Below, piece after piece: positions 33,901 to 45,615 of a DNA stretch of 64,000 bases (positions are counted from its first letter, which is position 1; each line of letters begins with the position of its first letter). The notes below the pieces were generated by a model. The model saw only the letters and a list, made by a program, of their open reading frames with translations, was not told the DNA's origin and did no database searches. The stretch is from positions 17,644,769 through 17,708,768 of the forward strand of contig NC_089727.1 in the NCBI RefSeq assembly GCF_035083965.1. Direction: 5' to 3'. The translations under genes were made by a program, and so were the position numbers. The stretch comes from Branchiostoma lanceolatum (taxonomy: Eukaryota > Chordata > Leptocardii > Amphioxiformes > Branchiostomatidae).

Positions 33901-36900
33901 TTTTTCAAAGTGGGGGATTCATGCAACCCGGCGGATTAATGCCAATGGAGATTACACATAGCAACATAGATTGAGTATATTATAAATAAAAATTACAAAA
34001 CTTCTGCAATATCATTTCGAAAGCTTCCAGTATCTATCTGTCAAGATTTGAGGTACTGGGCAATGACGTGAGGAAAAATATCAAAAGCTGCAAGCTCCTG
34101 AAATTTTGATTGCTCTGCGATTATCACATATTTGAACTTGTTGACCTCTCAATTCAACAATTGGACAAATTAGCCAAAGCCAAACACTATGGGAAATAAG
34201 ATTATCGAACTTACCTAAACATGGTGTGGTCCCTGAACTGTTTGTGTCGAAAGGAACGGTCCAGTTCCCGTCAGGTCCACAGGAGTACTCGGCATAGATC
34301 AGCCTATCGTAACCAGGATTACAATGGAGGGAACAGACGACTTCGTACTCCGCCACTGTGCTGTTCGCTGATTGGCAGGCGTTAGCTGCAGAGGATGTCG
34401 GGATAGAACACGTGAAGAAACCGTTCTCCGGTTCAGCGATCTGTAAGTGACGTCATAACTTATTAACATATGTAGCCGCCATCTTGGTACGTGGAGTGCA
34501 TGGATGAAACGCGCGGTAATTCTATTTACAGCTAGCAATTGCTAGTGGTGGCGTCGCGATGGCGCAGTGGCAGGGTGTTTGGTCCAGAACCCAAAGGTCC
34601 TGGGTTCAAATCCGGGGTTCCCTGATTTGTCCCGTTGACTTTGTGACCTTGGGAAAAGGCACTTCACACTACTTTCCCCTTTTAACTCAGGTGAAAATGA
34701 GTACCTAGCTTCGGTTAGGGACGTCCCTCGGATAGGACGTTAAGTGGAGGTCCCGTGTCTGACATTGAGGAGAGCCACACCTAGAAGGTGAAAGAACCCA
34801 CCACACTTATCCAAAAAAAGTAGGGGTCCATCCCGTCGTGAGTGAATCATATAAATCTGACCAGATCTGTCAATGTCGCTTCAGTTCAAACCTTGTTTGT
34901 CACGACTTGAGGCGGTTTACCGGGTATGCAATACAAACAAACAAACAAACAATACAACAGATTATCCAGCTCTCTGTTCATCAGCAGATTCAAACATTCA
35001 ACGATCTCTGAAACACAACTTTCCCCAAGAGAACCACTTTCTATTCGACTTCCATGTATTTTAGCTAGGGGCAGAGGCAGGATCCTACTGACCGGGAAAG
35101 GCGGGCAGGCTGTCCGCTCACAGTGCGTCCCGTCCCCGACCGTCCCGACCCGGCAGCGGCAGCTGAAGGCCTGGTGCCCCGTCAGGATGCAGATCCCGTG
35201 CTCAGGGTGGCAGTCGTGCAGGCCGAGCCGGCAGTAGTCAGACGGGACACATCTACAGGACGGTTAGGAGAAGTCTTTATTGCCATCTCCAGTATTTTTC
35301 GATAGCTATTCTTATTTTCATTTCTGTTTAAGGTGGTTCATTGTCCAAACGTCCAAAAAACATATCAACACTAGCTAGATACGTGGTCGTTTAGGAATGT
35401 GGCCCGATTTACACAATGCAATGTTATTTCACGGACATTTTTCGAATTGAAATGAGAGAAAGGGAAACATAAAACGCTGTCACAATTCCATCGTATGTCA
35501 TATACGTGTATGTTTGTTTTTAACCACACGAACAAAAATAAGAGCAGAAAGTTGCAACAGGTCACTCGTAGCCTTGCTCGTAGTCGAATCATACATCAAT
35601 ATGTGAAACATTTCATGAAGAACTAGTTCTATGAAAAACGGCATATAAAGAAACAAATATGTATGATTAGTCCATATTGATTTGATAATGTGGATGACAT
35701 CCGCGCGCGCATCACTTTTCGTCGATGAAAATGGATGCCAATGTCGTAGAATGTCAATGTCAATTCCAAAGTCAAAGAAGAAGCTTAAGTTTTGAAAGAA
35801 CAAAAATCAAGAATCTATATTTCGGTTTGCCATACTTAGTTTCATTCAACCTTCGTGTCATCATTTCATAATGAAGGCAACGTTTTTTGGCCAATTTTTT
35901 TTTTTCATTCGCACGCTCGCATCATTTTTTGGGTTCCCAGAGGATGTCATCCATATAATCAAAGTCAACATGGCCTTACCGTCAAAGATAGGAAGGCGTC
36001 TTTACCTGGGCTTGTCGTTCCAATGTCCACTGGCCATGCACCTGAAGCTGTAGAGGCTGTGGAGAAGATGGCCGCTCTCGTCGGCAACTTTGTACCCCGG
36101 CTCACACGTCGGGCGGCAGGAGTCCTGGAACTTTGTCCCGCTGCACGTGAGACTACCGTTAGCCGGGTTCTGTATGACAAGGAAAAATATTACGTCTGTT
36201 GCCGTTCTTTTTTTTATTCAATACTTCAAGTGACGTTATTCAATACTTCAAGAAGAATAAATGTTTGTAAATGATTAATCATTTCCGCTTTTTTTTTGGC
36301 CTTTCGGGCGTGACACCTACGCTGCCCCTGCGGCTACCGGGCTATTTTCGTGCCTGGCCGGTCCCGCTTTTACCTTAACTCGGACTTAATAGACCGATCC
36401 CAAAGCCACGCCCCTTGTTCGATTTCGAACACCTCCGTCAAAAACAGGGTCTGACGGACTAAACATGGCCGCCGCGGCAAGGTTGAAAATAATGCCACTG
36501 ACTTCGGTTTAGCTTTTGTGGCACTGAAACCCTTTCAGAGCGGGCCAAAAAAGAATGCTATGTCTTCTTTGTTGAAGGCTGTATCCACCGGGTAGAATTG
36601 TTTAAGGAGGGGGTAGGTGTAGTTGCAGTGAGAGCGTAATGTTTTCGGTCAATGTTAAAGCGGTATGCGCCGCATAGCTTTCCCTTGTCGGTGGGCATCA
36701 GCGCCCAGTTTCTGACAAGCAGGCGATGCACGTGTAAAACAGGGTTCATATAGCTGTGACAGGGTTCCCACTGCATTGACTGCATGCATAACAGCTGCAT
36801 GGTGTTTAGTAACTAAGAATTAAAATGCCTCCTTTTACTTCCCCGTTCACTTTCAAGTTAACCAGTTTCACACACCAGTAACTGAAGATACAAAACTCTG

Positions 36901-39900
36901 CGCTAGCGGACTTTGTAGTAAGTCAGCATGTGGTTCAAGCTTCCTCTCCTTGAGTGCCCGATCTATTTTCTTTTTAAAATCGTTTTTGTTCTGAACATGC
37001 ATTCAACCAATACAGTGGAAAACCTGTCCCAGATATACGTACCCTGCTTTACACGTGCCATTTCTGCCCCGCCAACGCTGTTTTTGACGGAGGTGGGCTA
37101 AATAGAACAGGGGGTTCTATCGGTCTTCTATTCGTTCGATATGGTGTTCGACAGGATCGGTCTATTCAACCCAGGACCGTAGCAATACTGAAGACCATAT
37201 CCTAGAGGATTACATTCAATAGTATTGTATTTGGCCCCTTATGCCAACGAGCTTCTAGCTTACGTACAGAAAGATTGCCGCAGTCCTTCTTTTGACAGAA
37301 CAGATCTGGTCCCCCAACGACCGGCTGGAGCGCTAGAATTCACAAAGAAATATATCTTTAGAAATATTGTTAGCGAAACTGAAGAAGCGATCTTGTACAA
37401 TACTAGTAGCTCAGCCAGGTCTACTACATTCTTAATTGCATATACAAATACAGCCATAAACATGTTGTGACTAGCTGTAAATGCACGTTGGTTTGCTGTT
37501 GAAACCTGTGCTAAATTAATCCTCTTGACAGTAAAGGTCGGTGAAGAAGCGCCCTACCTGTCTCTTTCAGGCTCCAGTTTCCTGTGCTATGACAAGCTAT
37601 CGTCTGGTGATTCGTTCCTTCGTACCCGTCCGCACAGGTGACTCCGCAGGTGTTCCCGAAAGTGTGACCGCTGGCGCACTGGATGGCTGTGTTGGGGAAC
37701 TCAGGAGGGGCTCCGCAACTCACTGGTACAAATGATCGAATGCCTTGTCAATATTTAGAAAAATCATCCCAAAACGCCTCTCAATTTAAGAGGCCCAGCA
37801 TTTGGGATATTAGTCTTAACCATGGCATATTTATGTACCACTTCGTTCTCATTTAGAATGAAAAAAAAAACGCGTTATGCTTAGGTCACAATTGCACCCG
37901 TGCCCGTAGGAGATGTAGTCCCGGCCGGGCCCCGAAGTCACAAATTTGTTCCGATGGACTGCCGGACACCCGAAGGGTACCTCTCGGTGTTCTCACGATT
38001 AACTCACGGCGCCTATTTGTTACCGGGTCCTCCGTTGATTTTAACTCCGTGTTAGAAACTTCCAGGGCCCCGGCCTTGCCAAAAAATTGCCCGGTAGCCG
38101 AAGGTTGCCCAATGGGGCCAGGTGGGGGTAACGCCCGAAAGTGAAACAAACAGCTGTGACCTAAGCATTATACGGAGTAAAGCGCTAAGGGGGCAATACT
38201 AACAAGAAGAAATATTCATATATGAGAAATCGCGTATGTACTAGTACCATCACGGCATAACCCCTCCCCTAAGATATGTCACATTACCTGGGATGCACTC
38301 TGGTTCCCCGCTCCAAATGGCCTGGTCTCCGTCAGCGTGACAGGTGAAGTTGCCCTGGTTCAGCCGTTCGTAACCGTCCTGACAGGTGAGATGGCACCTC
38401 TCACCGTACGTCGTACCTGTACAGGTGACGTCACCGTGTGCGGGCATCTGTGCACGGAGGAGTTGAATTTCATCTTTCAGATGTCAAATTGGAAATTCTA
38501 TGTCCCTAGTCTATAGACTAAAAAAAAACTAAAATCGGCAGGTTCTTGCTAGAATAGGTCGGGTAACCGGAAGCACAACATTTCTTATTTAAATCAATAT
38601 AATGTTGATGAAATTATGACTTCTGTCAAAAATATACAAATGTAACATAAGCATAACTGAAAAAATTCACTAGATACTAGATTACTATAGCATACATGAA
38701 ATACCCACCGAAATGTTTCCACAATCAGCGATGACACAAGTCAGAGTCTGTGGTATAACGGGGTCTGCCAAAGATGAAAAAGTCCGTCACTGTTCATTGC
38801 ATACAGGACAGCCAAAGAGCCAAAACCAATGCTGTAACATGCTTATCAATATCAAATAATACGTACATAAGGTATGATGCAAATGTATCCTGGAAAACTA
38901 TCTTTTGAAATGGATCAAACACCGGTACCCGATGAAAAAAAAATCGAAAATATATGATATGTATTATTTCCTACACCTGCTGAAACAGCATTTTCCATCT
39001 CTGTCGTGTTTCCTCTGGTAAAAACGGTCCAGCTTCCGGTCCAGCTGCAGCCCAAGATGTTGTCCGTTTCCGGTAGGTACCCTACGTCACAGATAACGTC
39101 ACATCGGTCCGAGAACACGTGACCCCAACACAGGTGCGAGCCGTGCGGGGGGTCCTCAGGTACACCACAGGTTACTACGTAGTGAACAATACATGCAAAC
39201 GATGAGACCAAAGTTTTACCTTGAAAAAAATTAGAATTGGAAGTGATATCTATATGTCGATGGAGAAGAATGGAAGCTTCCAGAAAGTATAGTTTAATAT
39301 AGATTTGTCACATATTTATGACACTTTTTCAAATTTTCAAAAGAACGTGATTGTTTTAAAGATTGTCAATTCTCAGCAGTGCTGAGAGGTGGAAAAGTCT
39401 ATCCGTAGCCTTGATTACTGGCCTTATGATAATCACAGAAAAAAACAGAATAACGCTCTACCTGGGTCGCACTGTGCGGGTTTGTCCCATTGTCCTGTAG
39501 CCGCACACGTCAGTACAGCGTGCCGGCGTAGGTAGCCTCGCTCACAGATCACTCTGGCTTCAGACATGTATGTGTTTGTGCTGCTGTAGACTCGGCCATG
39601 AGCTAAATTCTGCGAATAACAGAAAGACTTATCTTCCCTCCAAACAGGCTAGAGGATGTTTCTTTTCGTACTTCTCAGTTATTCCTGTGTTAGCAATTAT
39701 CGTTTCGTTTTGTGGTTGAAAACCACACCAAATACTGAGAATAGATTAAAAACGACAAAGGCGGTCCCAAATTTAAAGCAATTGTAACTGTGCAGCAGCG
39801 ACACCTAGCTACAGTGCGAAGTAGAAGCGGTCATTATCACCCTGAGGAAGGTGACAGGCAGTCATCGAAAAGTTGATCTTTTGTAAATGTGTGGTTGTGA

Positions 39901-42900
39901 CTATAGACATCTTTGACCCGGTGATTTACCAACATGATTTTAACTTCTGTTTAGGTAAGAGATTAGAAATGAGTACCTCAAAGTCTCCTCCACAGACCAC
40001 GGTTCTGCACACCGGATGTCTGGTCGCCCCAAACGTCTCTGTGAACAGACAGAGAAAGGCAGTCAAATTACACAAATGTCTACAAGACGTCTAGGTAAGA
40101 GTAAATATGGAGTATGGACATACAAAACTCTGAACTAGGTACATTCAATGCCACAAAAATGATGATATGGCTACCGAAATTGGCTCGCACACTAGTTTCG
40201 GACACATACATTTCTAACAAACTTATGGTTCGCCAAAAATAGTTACTCAAGCAACTGGATAACAGACGTTTCAGATAGCATCCGCTATCTTCCGTCACTA
40301 ACTAAGGACAGATCTGGTAGAACTAGGTTTCAACTTATGGTTCCTTCTTTGACAGGAGGACAGAGTTGCGCAATGATGCCGAAAAATTAAAAGTAGATGG
40401 AAGAGGGCACCTTTGATTATTCGTGATAAAGAGTGGGATACGGAGTTTTTACAATGATGTTTTCCATAAAATCAACTTGTTATTGCTTCAATGTTCCTAC
40501 CTAGACGAGACAGAACATCCAGGAAGTCCAGGTTGGCCACGATGTCGTCGATATTCGGACCGACCCAGATCAGCAACTGCCGCATCATATCAAAATCAAT
40601 AATATTGTCGAGTGAGATCATATCTAGATATGTCTCCACGACACAAAGGTTGGGAACTTGGTCAAGCTTTATTAAGATGTTGAGGGCCACGTCGGCGTAG
40701 ATTTCGTCGGGGATACCGAGGTACTCAAACACTCGCGAGTCGGTATTCGGCATGGCGTCGGCAGCCCGACCGACGCCGACAAGTGTCGACACGACCTCGG
40801 GCTCGATCGGCGCCCATCGGCCGCGGTTGCAGAACAGAAGCCCTGCGTCATCGGTCTGGTAGCCCACGTGACACTTGGCGATGCACATGCGCACGTGGAT
40901 GTTGTAGTAGGCGATGCTGGTGCAGGTGAAGTTGCCGTGACGTAATTCGGGGAGTGACTCAGGGAGTGACGTGTTCCCGCAAACTGGAATAAAGTCAAGA
41001 AAACTGTCAAACATCAAAGTCAACAATACATCATTTGCTATGTACCGTGACCGACAGGTACAAAGTGCGACACGCCGACGCTTGAGGCGCGACTCGCAGA
41101 CTTAATTTAACGGCGCGACACACCGATTTTTGCGGCGCGACACATCGACTTTTGCGGCGCAACACATTGACTTCAGAGCTGCGCGACACACCAACCTGTG
41201 TACCTGTCGGCCACGGTAGCTATGCTAGTCTCAGCCTCGAACACTCAGGACAGAAGAGAGTAGAATTAACTCACACTCCTCCACAGGAGGCGGCAGGGTC
41301 GGTTGTTGCACGGTTCCAGGCGGTTGTATCGCTGATGCGTCCCGCCCACCGGCCAGCGCCAACCGGTACCACCTCTGCATCTCCGGGGAGAACTGCTGAA
41401 CCCACGCAGGCACGGTCTCCGGGGCCGTGTACACTGTCGAATCATCGAAAAGATACAAGAAATTTCAAAGTCCAGAATCTAGAATACTGCTAAATGTGAT
41501 GAAGGTAAAGTACAAGCAAACGAGTGCATACTAGGCTTGATCAAATCAACTTTAGTCTTTTCACAGCTAGAGCTAACTTTCGGGAAACGGCTATCCGATA
41601 TTCAGAAATAAACTAAGTACTGTCCGCTTGCTGCAGTCTTCTTGTAAATAACAAGAGTGTCAATGCGTTTGTGACAAAATTGATAAGACACACGCTACAG
41701 AAAATAGAAGATCGAAGAAGCAGCTCATCACATAATTCGTCTTTGGTCTGGGACAGTGATAAGAACTCTACAACTGTTACAGCGGTAAGATCTAGAAGAT
41801 GGCAGAAGCGTTAGCTTGTAACGCTACTTACCTGACAGGACGTTGGTCTTGAAGAGGACAGCGAAGACCACAGCTGTTAGAACCGCCAGGCAGTAGAAGA
41901 TGGCGGCGAGGATGACTAGCGTGTCCGGCCCTTTCCTGCGCGGCGGGTTCAGGGAGGAGCCGTACCCGTACAGCGGCGGGCCGTATGACGTCCAGACCGC
42001 GTCGGGCTTAATGTGCTTCCCGGTGAAGAGGGAGTCACAACTCGCCTGTCTTTTCAGAGGGGTCTGTGATAAAAACAACATGTCAAAACATACTTTATGT
42101 TGATCTACACCCTAATGAGACTTCATACTAAGATTTATAACAAAAACAATATATTTCACCCATACTGTACTGTGGGAGAAATATAAAAATGCTACGGGAA
42201 TATTCAAAACAGGGTAGAGAAAGACAGCACGCATTACCATTGTCACCTTTGACTCCACTGATATATTTTGCTCGGTTTCTTCGTAATGGAACTCTTCTTC
42301 CGTCTCTTCAACAGCAGCACACCTTGGAACAGGTCATGTATAGTTTAGCGCATATTGAAGTTGTTTTACTTGATCATAAGTTTTTATCTGTCAAGGTCAA
42401 AGTCAAAATCTATCATCAAAACGCCGCCATTTTGCTTTTGCTTGAAAGGCATGCTGGGTAAAGAATGATGACCTACTGAACTTCTGGGAGGTCTTGAGGT
42501 GGTGTAGGGTCTCTGTTGATGTCTTCGTCATCACTTTCACTGCTTGAGTCCGGTGTTCCGCCTGTCTAAGACATTGAAAAAATGTCGGGTAAATCTAAAC
42601 GTAGGATTGCATTGTACGGCACGATATTATACATGTGCTATATACTATATATTGTATTTTGCTGTATGGCACGGCATTTTATGATGATACGAAAAAAGTT
42701 GTGCTGCAGTACCAAGTTTATCCACCAGAGGGTCCAATATCGACATTGATCGCCGGGTTTAGAACAGCTACCCACATACCAAATAACATGATCACAATCC
42801 ATCCAGAGGTTGAAACACACACACATGCACACATACACACAAATCCATACCTCCATTTTCATGGCGGTGACAAGAACATTTCTTACTAGTTTTTGACGGT

Positions 42901-43889
42901 GCTCCCATGCGGAGAAGTCTTCCCACAGGAACTGGCTCTTGATGCCAGTGCACGAGCTCGAGGCCTGCTGGGGGTGAACATGACATGACACATGATACAA
43001 AACAACGATTGGTCACGTTTTCACCTTTTTGTGGCCGGTGTATGATTTCCCCGTACAATGAACCTGTACATACTGTGTATAGCGTCTGTCTTCTCTGTCA
43101 CGACCAGTGGAAGATTAGCTCATCTGTTCATTGAGTTCATTTGAGCTAAACTGGTTCGAGATCACTTTCCTTTCCTTCACGAGAATCTATAATGTACAAG
43201 ATTCAACGAATAACAGAACTTCTCGTTAATCATCCAGCGTTAAAATATAACAGGTGACGAAACAGTCAACGCTCTTGACTCCAGAACATATATATTTTCC
43301 TGAAACATTTCTATATGAAGAAACATCTGTCAAAACGTCCTAGAAAGGTTCCTCAAACTATCAAGGCAAAATTGACACTATCGTTTATCATGATACATCT
43401 ACAAGTTGACATACATTGTACCTGTTACAATTGTCGCGCAATAAAGTTCTTCTACTTTTTCATTAAAGGCTACAGTTGACGTCAACTTGGTTATTTCAAC
43501 AAGTATTGTCCAAGAGCCAACATGTTGCCAAAGCTCTTCAAACATGACAGCGGGAAGGATATTACACACTGTAGTGACAAATTGATACAAAACGTTATCA
43601 TATACGGTTCGAGGCATTTCAGAAATATCATATCAGGATATATTTTGATGAAAAGTCAATAGAAGAAATGTAGAAAGTTTGCATTTGTTACCTGTACATT
43701 GCCAATGTCGCCTGTCGCCGATGTTGCCCCAGTCGTATGTCTAAGTTTGTGCCGTCTGCTCCGAGTACGCCCACCTAAGTCACCCCGAGAAACCAGGTGG
43801 TCACATCGCGTGGTCCAGGCTGTCTTAGTCGGGCCTTGAGTCCACCTGCCCCGAGAGAGCAGCTTACTGCTGCCCGGTGAGGACGACAT
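30890..43889 (-). CDS. Type II membrane protein: TM, 10 sushi, EGF, C-terminal VWA; 19 exons
   Basis: Likely cell-surface recognition or adhesion protein, 1221 residues. Exons: 43692-43889, 42887-42964, 41832-42063, 41275-41433, 40501-40983, 39977-40038, 39462-39609, 38977-39174, 38709-38764, 38288-38447, 37558-37722, 37268-37332, 36006-36169, 35093-35252, 34215-34440, 33513-33701, 32679-32870, 32023-32193, 30890-31449. All phases join and the sum is divisible by three. There is no signal peptide. A basic/Ser-rich cytoplasmic tail of about 140 residues precedes one TM helix (TLVILAAIFYCLAVLTAVVF), then a Pro-rich stalk, six sushi domains (several split over two exons), one EGF (YCRLGLHDC...CRCRVGTVGDGTHC), four sushi of six-cysteine type, and a VWA with MIDAS DVSGS ending WCGP. 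Sushi-VWA recalls complement factor B, but there is no protease domain and the order is reversed relative to the membrane. Ligand unknown. Confidence 0.85.
31800..31870 (-). mobile_element. Fragment of the 10025/46250 repeat end
   Basis: TTCGCCAAAAATAGTTACTC then AAGCAACTGGATAAGATTTTG, matching the ends of the elements at 10025 and 40225. It lies in the last intron of the sushi/VWA gene. Confidence 0.6.
32360..32625. repeat. Minisatellite, GAGGCTTTCGT unit
   Basis: About twelve tandem 11-13 bp units of GAGGCTTTCGT(GA/TA) at 32468-32590, then two copies of CGTGAGAGTAACAACAC. Flanked by inverted GGCTCGCTCCTGAGGTGTCGCC and GGCGACGCCTCAGGG. Minus-strand translation gives repeated TKASRKP, but it is intronic. 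Confidence 0.9.
32985..33115 (+). mobile_element. 5'-truncated SINE tail
   Basis: GAAAAGAGTAGGGGTCCATTCC ... CTTACAGTCTGGTC ... GGCGGTTTACTGG matches the 3' half of the SINEs at 11440 and 34552. Confidence 0.55.
34552..34955 (+). mobile_element. tRNA-derived SINE, near full length
   Basis: tRNA-like head (GATGGCGCAGTGGCAG; B box GGGTTCAAATCC), body with CTTGGGAAAAGGCACTTCAC, GGGACGTCCCTCGGATAGGA and AGAACCCACCACACTT, ending in CAAA repeats at about 34935-34955. It lies between the EGF exon and sushi exon 15 of the surface-protein gene. Confidence 0.75.
35670..35975. mobile_element. TTA-flanked MITE, 306 bp
   Basis: Ends GTCCATATTGATTTGAT and the complement-like AAAGTCAACATGGCC, both running inward to GGATGACATCC/GGATGTCATCC. 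TTA flanks at 35667-35669 and 35976-35978. Same family as 63646-63993. A 3-bp TTA/TAA duplication fits PIF/Harbinger-type elements. It ends 30 bp from sushi exon 13. Confidence 0.75.
36388..37166. mobile_element. Inverted-repeat element, AATAGACCGATCC ends
   Basis: Perfect 13-bp inverted ends at 36388-36400 and 37154-37166. CTCCGTCAAAAAC and its complement GTTTTTGACGGAG lie inside each end. No transposase frame is seen in the 780 bp. It fills most of the intron between exons 12 and 13 of the sushi/VWA gene. Confidence 0.55.
37878..38167. mobile_element. MITE, 290 bp, TGCTTAGGTCACA ends
   Basis: Perfect 13-bp inverted ends TGCTTAGGTCACA (37878-37890) and TGTGACCTAAGCA (38155-38167), flanked by TTA on both sides. 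A partial relative is at 11258-11435. Confidence 0.85.
40225..40335 (-). mobile_element. Fragment with hammerhead-like motif
   Basis: Minus strand: TGACGGAAGATAG, loop CGGATG, CTATCTGAAACGTC, then the GTTGCTTGAGTAACTATTTT end shared with 10025 and 46250. The hairpin stem differs from the other copies by a compensated C-G to T-A pair. Truncated; no coding part. Confidence 0.55.
42482..42565 (-). CDS. Optional in-frame exon of the sushi/VWA gene
   Basis: Between coding exons 2 and 3, after acceptor TGTCTTAG, a frame encodes TGGTPDSSSESDDEDINRD.. and ends DLPE before GTTCAG. Both sides are phase 0, so its 28 acidic residues would fit seamlessly into the cytoplasmic tail. The donor GTTCAG is weak, and reading through gives VQ then a stop at 42473-42475, so it could instead be an alternative terminal exon producing a short cytosolic form. 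Confidence 0.45.
42700..42873 (+). repeat. Dispersed repeat, copy of the 12150 family
   Basis: CAGTACCAAGTTTATCCACC ... CCATCCAGAGGTTG, an ACACATGCACAC stretch, then CCTCCATTTTCATGGCGGTG. Confidence 0.55.
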
Positions 43890-44089
43890 TGTTCTGTTCT
43901 CAAGCAAAACGGGAAGAATGAATAAGTACACGGCAAATATTGCTCTTTGAAATATTGAAAGTTTTCGGTCTCTAAGTACAACAATGTCAACCATGGACTT
44001 TCAAACACAATCGCGACCATTTAAAACCGGCAAGATGTTTGTGTTGTCACATTCGTAGTGCAACAAAAAATAAAAACATTCTTGGGACG

Positions 44090-44162
44090 GGGATTCGAAC
44101 CGAGAACCTTTAGATTTCAAAGTCAACTGTGGTCCGCTGCTATTCCCTGGCGCCCGGTCGAC
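44090..44162 (-). mobile_element. Decayed tRNA-like sequence (SINE head or tRNA pseudogene)
   Basis: Minus strand has GACTTTGAAATCTAAAGG, like a serine tRNA anticodon arm with TGA, followed by GGTTCGAATCCCCG (T arm/B box). The D arm is poor and the acceptor stem does not pair, so it is not a working tRNA gene. Confidence 0.4.
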
Positions 44163-44202
44163 TCAGTTGTAAATACGACGATCGTTACAGACTGTGTTTT
44201 TA

Positions 44203-44369
44203 TACTCTCTTAACAGAGGAGTGGGTCCGGCTGTGTTTTTTTTACTTGTTTTTATGCGTTTTTGTCGGGCTTTCTACTGTCTCTATGTAGAGACAAAAAC
44301 GTGACGAAGTAGAAAGCCCGACAAAAACGAAAAAAAACACGTCAAAAATCAGCCTATGTTGGAGAGTAG
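44203..44369. mobile_element. Foldback MITE (AAGCAGAGG family)
   Basis: Arms TTTTTGTCGGGCTTTCTAC and GTAGAAAGCCCGACAAAAAC, outer ends ACTCTCTTAACAGAGG and TATGTTGGAGAGTAG. Third copy of the family at 2800 and 9461, upstream of the sushi/VWA gene. Confidence 0.75.
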
Positions 44370-44699
44370 TGTTTTTAGGCGAATTTTTTCAACCCTCCGG
44401 CTCAAACACAGAGACAAGAGATACACTCACCTGTGCTACACACCTGTCTACAGCTGGAAATGACCGTCTGTAGGTGTTGTTGTGAGCTTATGAGAAACAC
44501 TGAAGTGACCCTCAACGCGCCAAAGCTCTGTATTTCCTGGTTAAAGTTTAACCACGATATTGTCCACAGTGTTTTGATAATGACGTGAACGCCTCCGCCG
44601 GACATACTGGGTTATTCCCCCGGTACCTGCGCCCACGAGTCACGCTCTAAAATCAGTACATGACGTCGACGCATCTCAGCTGAAGAGATGTTTATGATT

Positions 44700-44935
44700 A
44701 TTTATTATGATATATATTAGAGGCATAGTTTTGGTCCAGCCTGTTTGTGTATGTGTATATCCGGAGTAAAAGAACCTCTGGATGAATTGTGACGATATAT
44801 TTGACATGTGGGTAACGTTAGGTGTTGTCGACGCAAAGGTTGAGGTCAATTTTGGGCCCCGGAGTGGCTGACCGCGGTACTGCAGCAGAATGTCCCATTC
44901 TTGTATCGTTTGTCGGACACGGGGTAAAATCGGCT
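44700..44935 (-). repeat. Dispersed repeat, decayed copy of the 12150 family
   Basis: AAGAACCTCTGGATGAATTG ... GGTACTGCAGCAGAATGTCC corresponds to the reverse of the 12150 family, but the terminal hairpin is lost. Confidence 0.4.
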
Positions 44936-45615
44936 CCTCGCATGGTGCCTACAAACTGATACATTATATGTCAACTAGGTCATTCCGAATGTACGTTAAG
45001 ATATCGACCTAGCTATTTTTGGAAAGTTTGCACTGGCCTAACTCAATGTATATCTTCAAAATTTACAAGTGCTCAGTCGGCTATACCCTATCATAGCCTC
45101 ATCTGCAGTACCGATCCCTGTCGCATCGAGAAAAGTGGCTAAATGACCGTCAGATTACCAGCTTTCCGTCGTATTTTCGGGAATCGGGAAATCGCAGAAG
45201 GCTCGCAAAGGGGTTTGACTCTTTCGGCTTCTATGACGATGTTTCCGATAATGCGGCCATTAGAAATTAACAGCGACAATATTGACAACATTTCACCATT
45301 ACAACAGTGGAATATTATGTCATAAATTACATATTCTTCACATCATTACCAATTGAAGCGGTCGAGTGTCCTGTAAATTGTCACATTATGAAGAGCTATC
45401 ACGTCCATATCTTGTACGTGGTTACGGATATGTATGGATACCATCCGTTTTCCCTTAACAACTTTGACCTTTTATTCAGCTATTCATCTGCTTATATGAA
45501 GTAACTATCAGAGTTGCCCGACCGTCGATCAGAAAGCATTACGATCTTTCACCCCAACATCTGCTTAGAGATCAGGTAGATTGTCTTGTTTCAGAAGACG
45601 ATATAGCAAACTAAC

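Noticed and set aside
37035-37085. Small exon encoding RWRGRNGTCKA between sushi exons 12 and 13
   Set aside because: Its phase does not fit and it overlaps a dispersed CTCCGTCAAAA repeat end; exon 37268-37332 satisfies both neighbours instead.
43399-43617. Minus-strand 72-residue frame between exons 1 and 2 of the sushi/VWA gene
   Set aside because: No clear acceptor, ends in a stop, no recognisable domain, and exons 1 and 2 join in phase without it.
30890-43889. Complement factor B/C2 ortholog
   Set aside because: No serine protease domain follows the VWA, there is a TM helix near the N terminus, and ten sushi domains plus an EGF are present instead of three sushi.
44090-44162. Functional serine tRNA gene
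   Set aside because: Only the anticodon and T arms are recognisable; acceptor and D arms do not pair.
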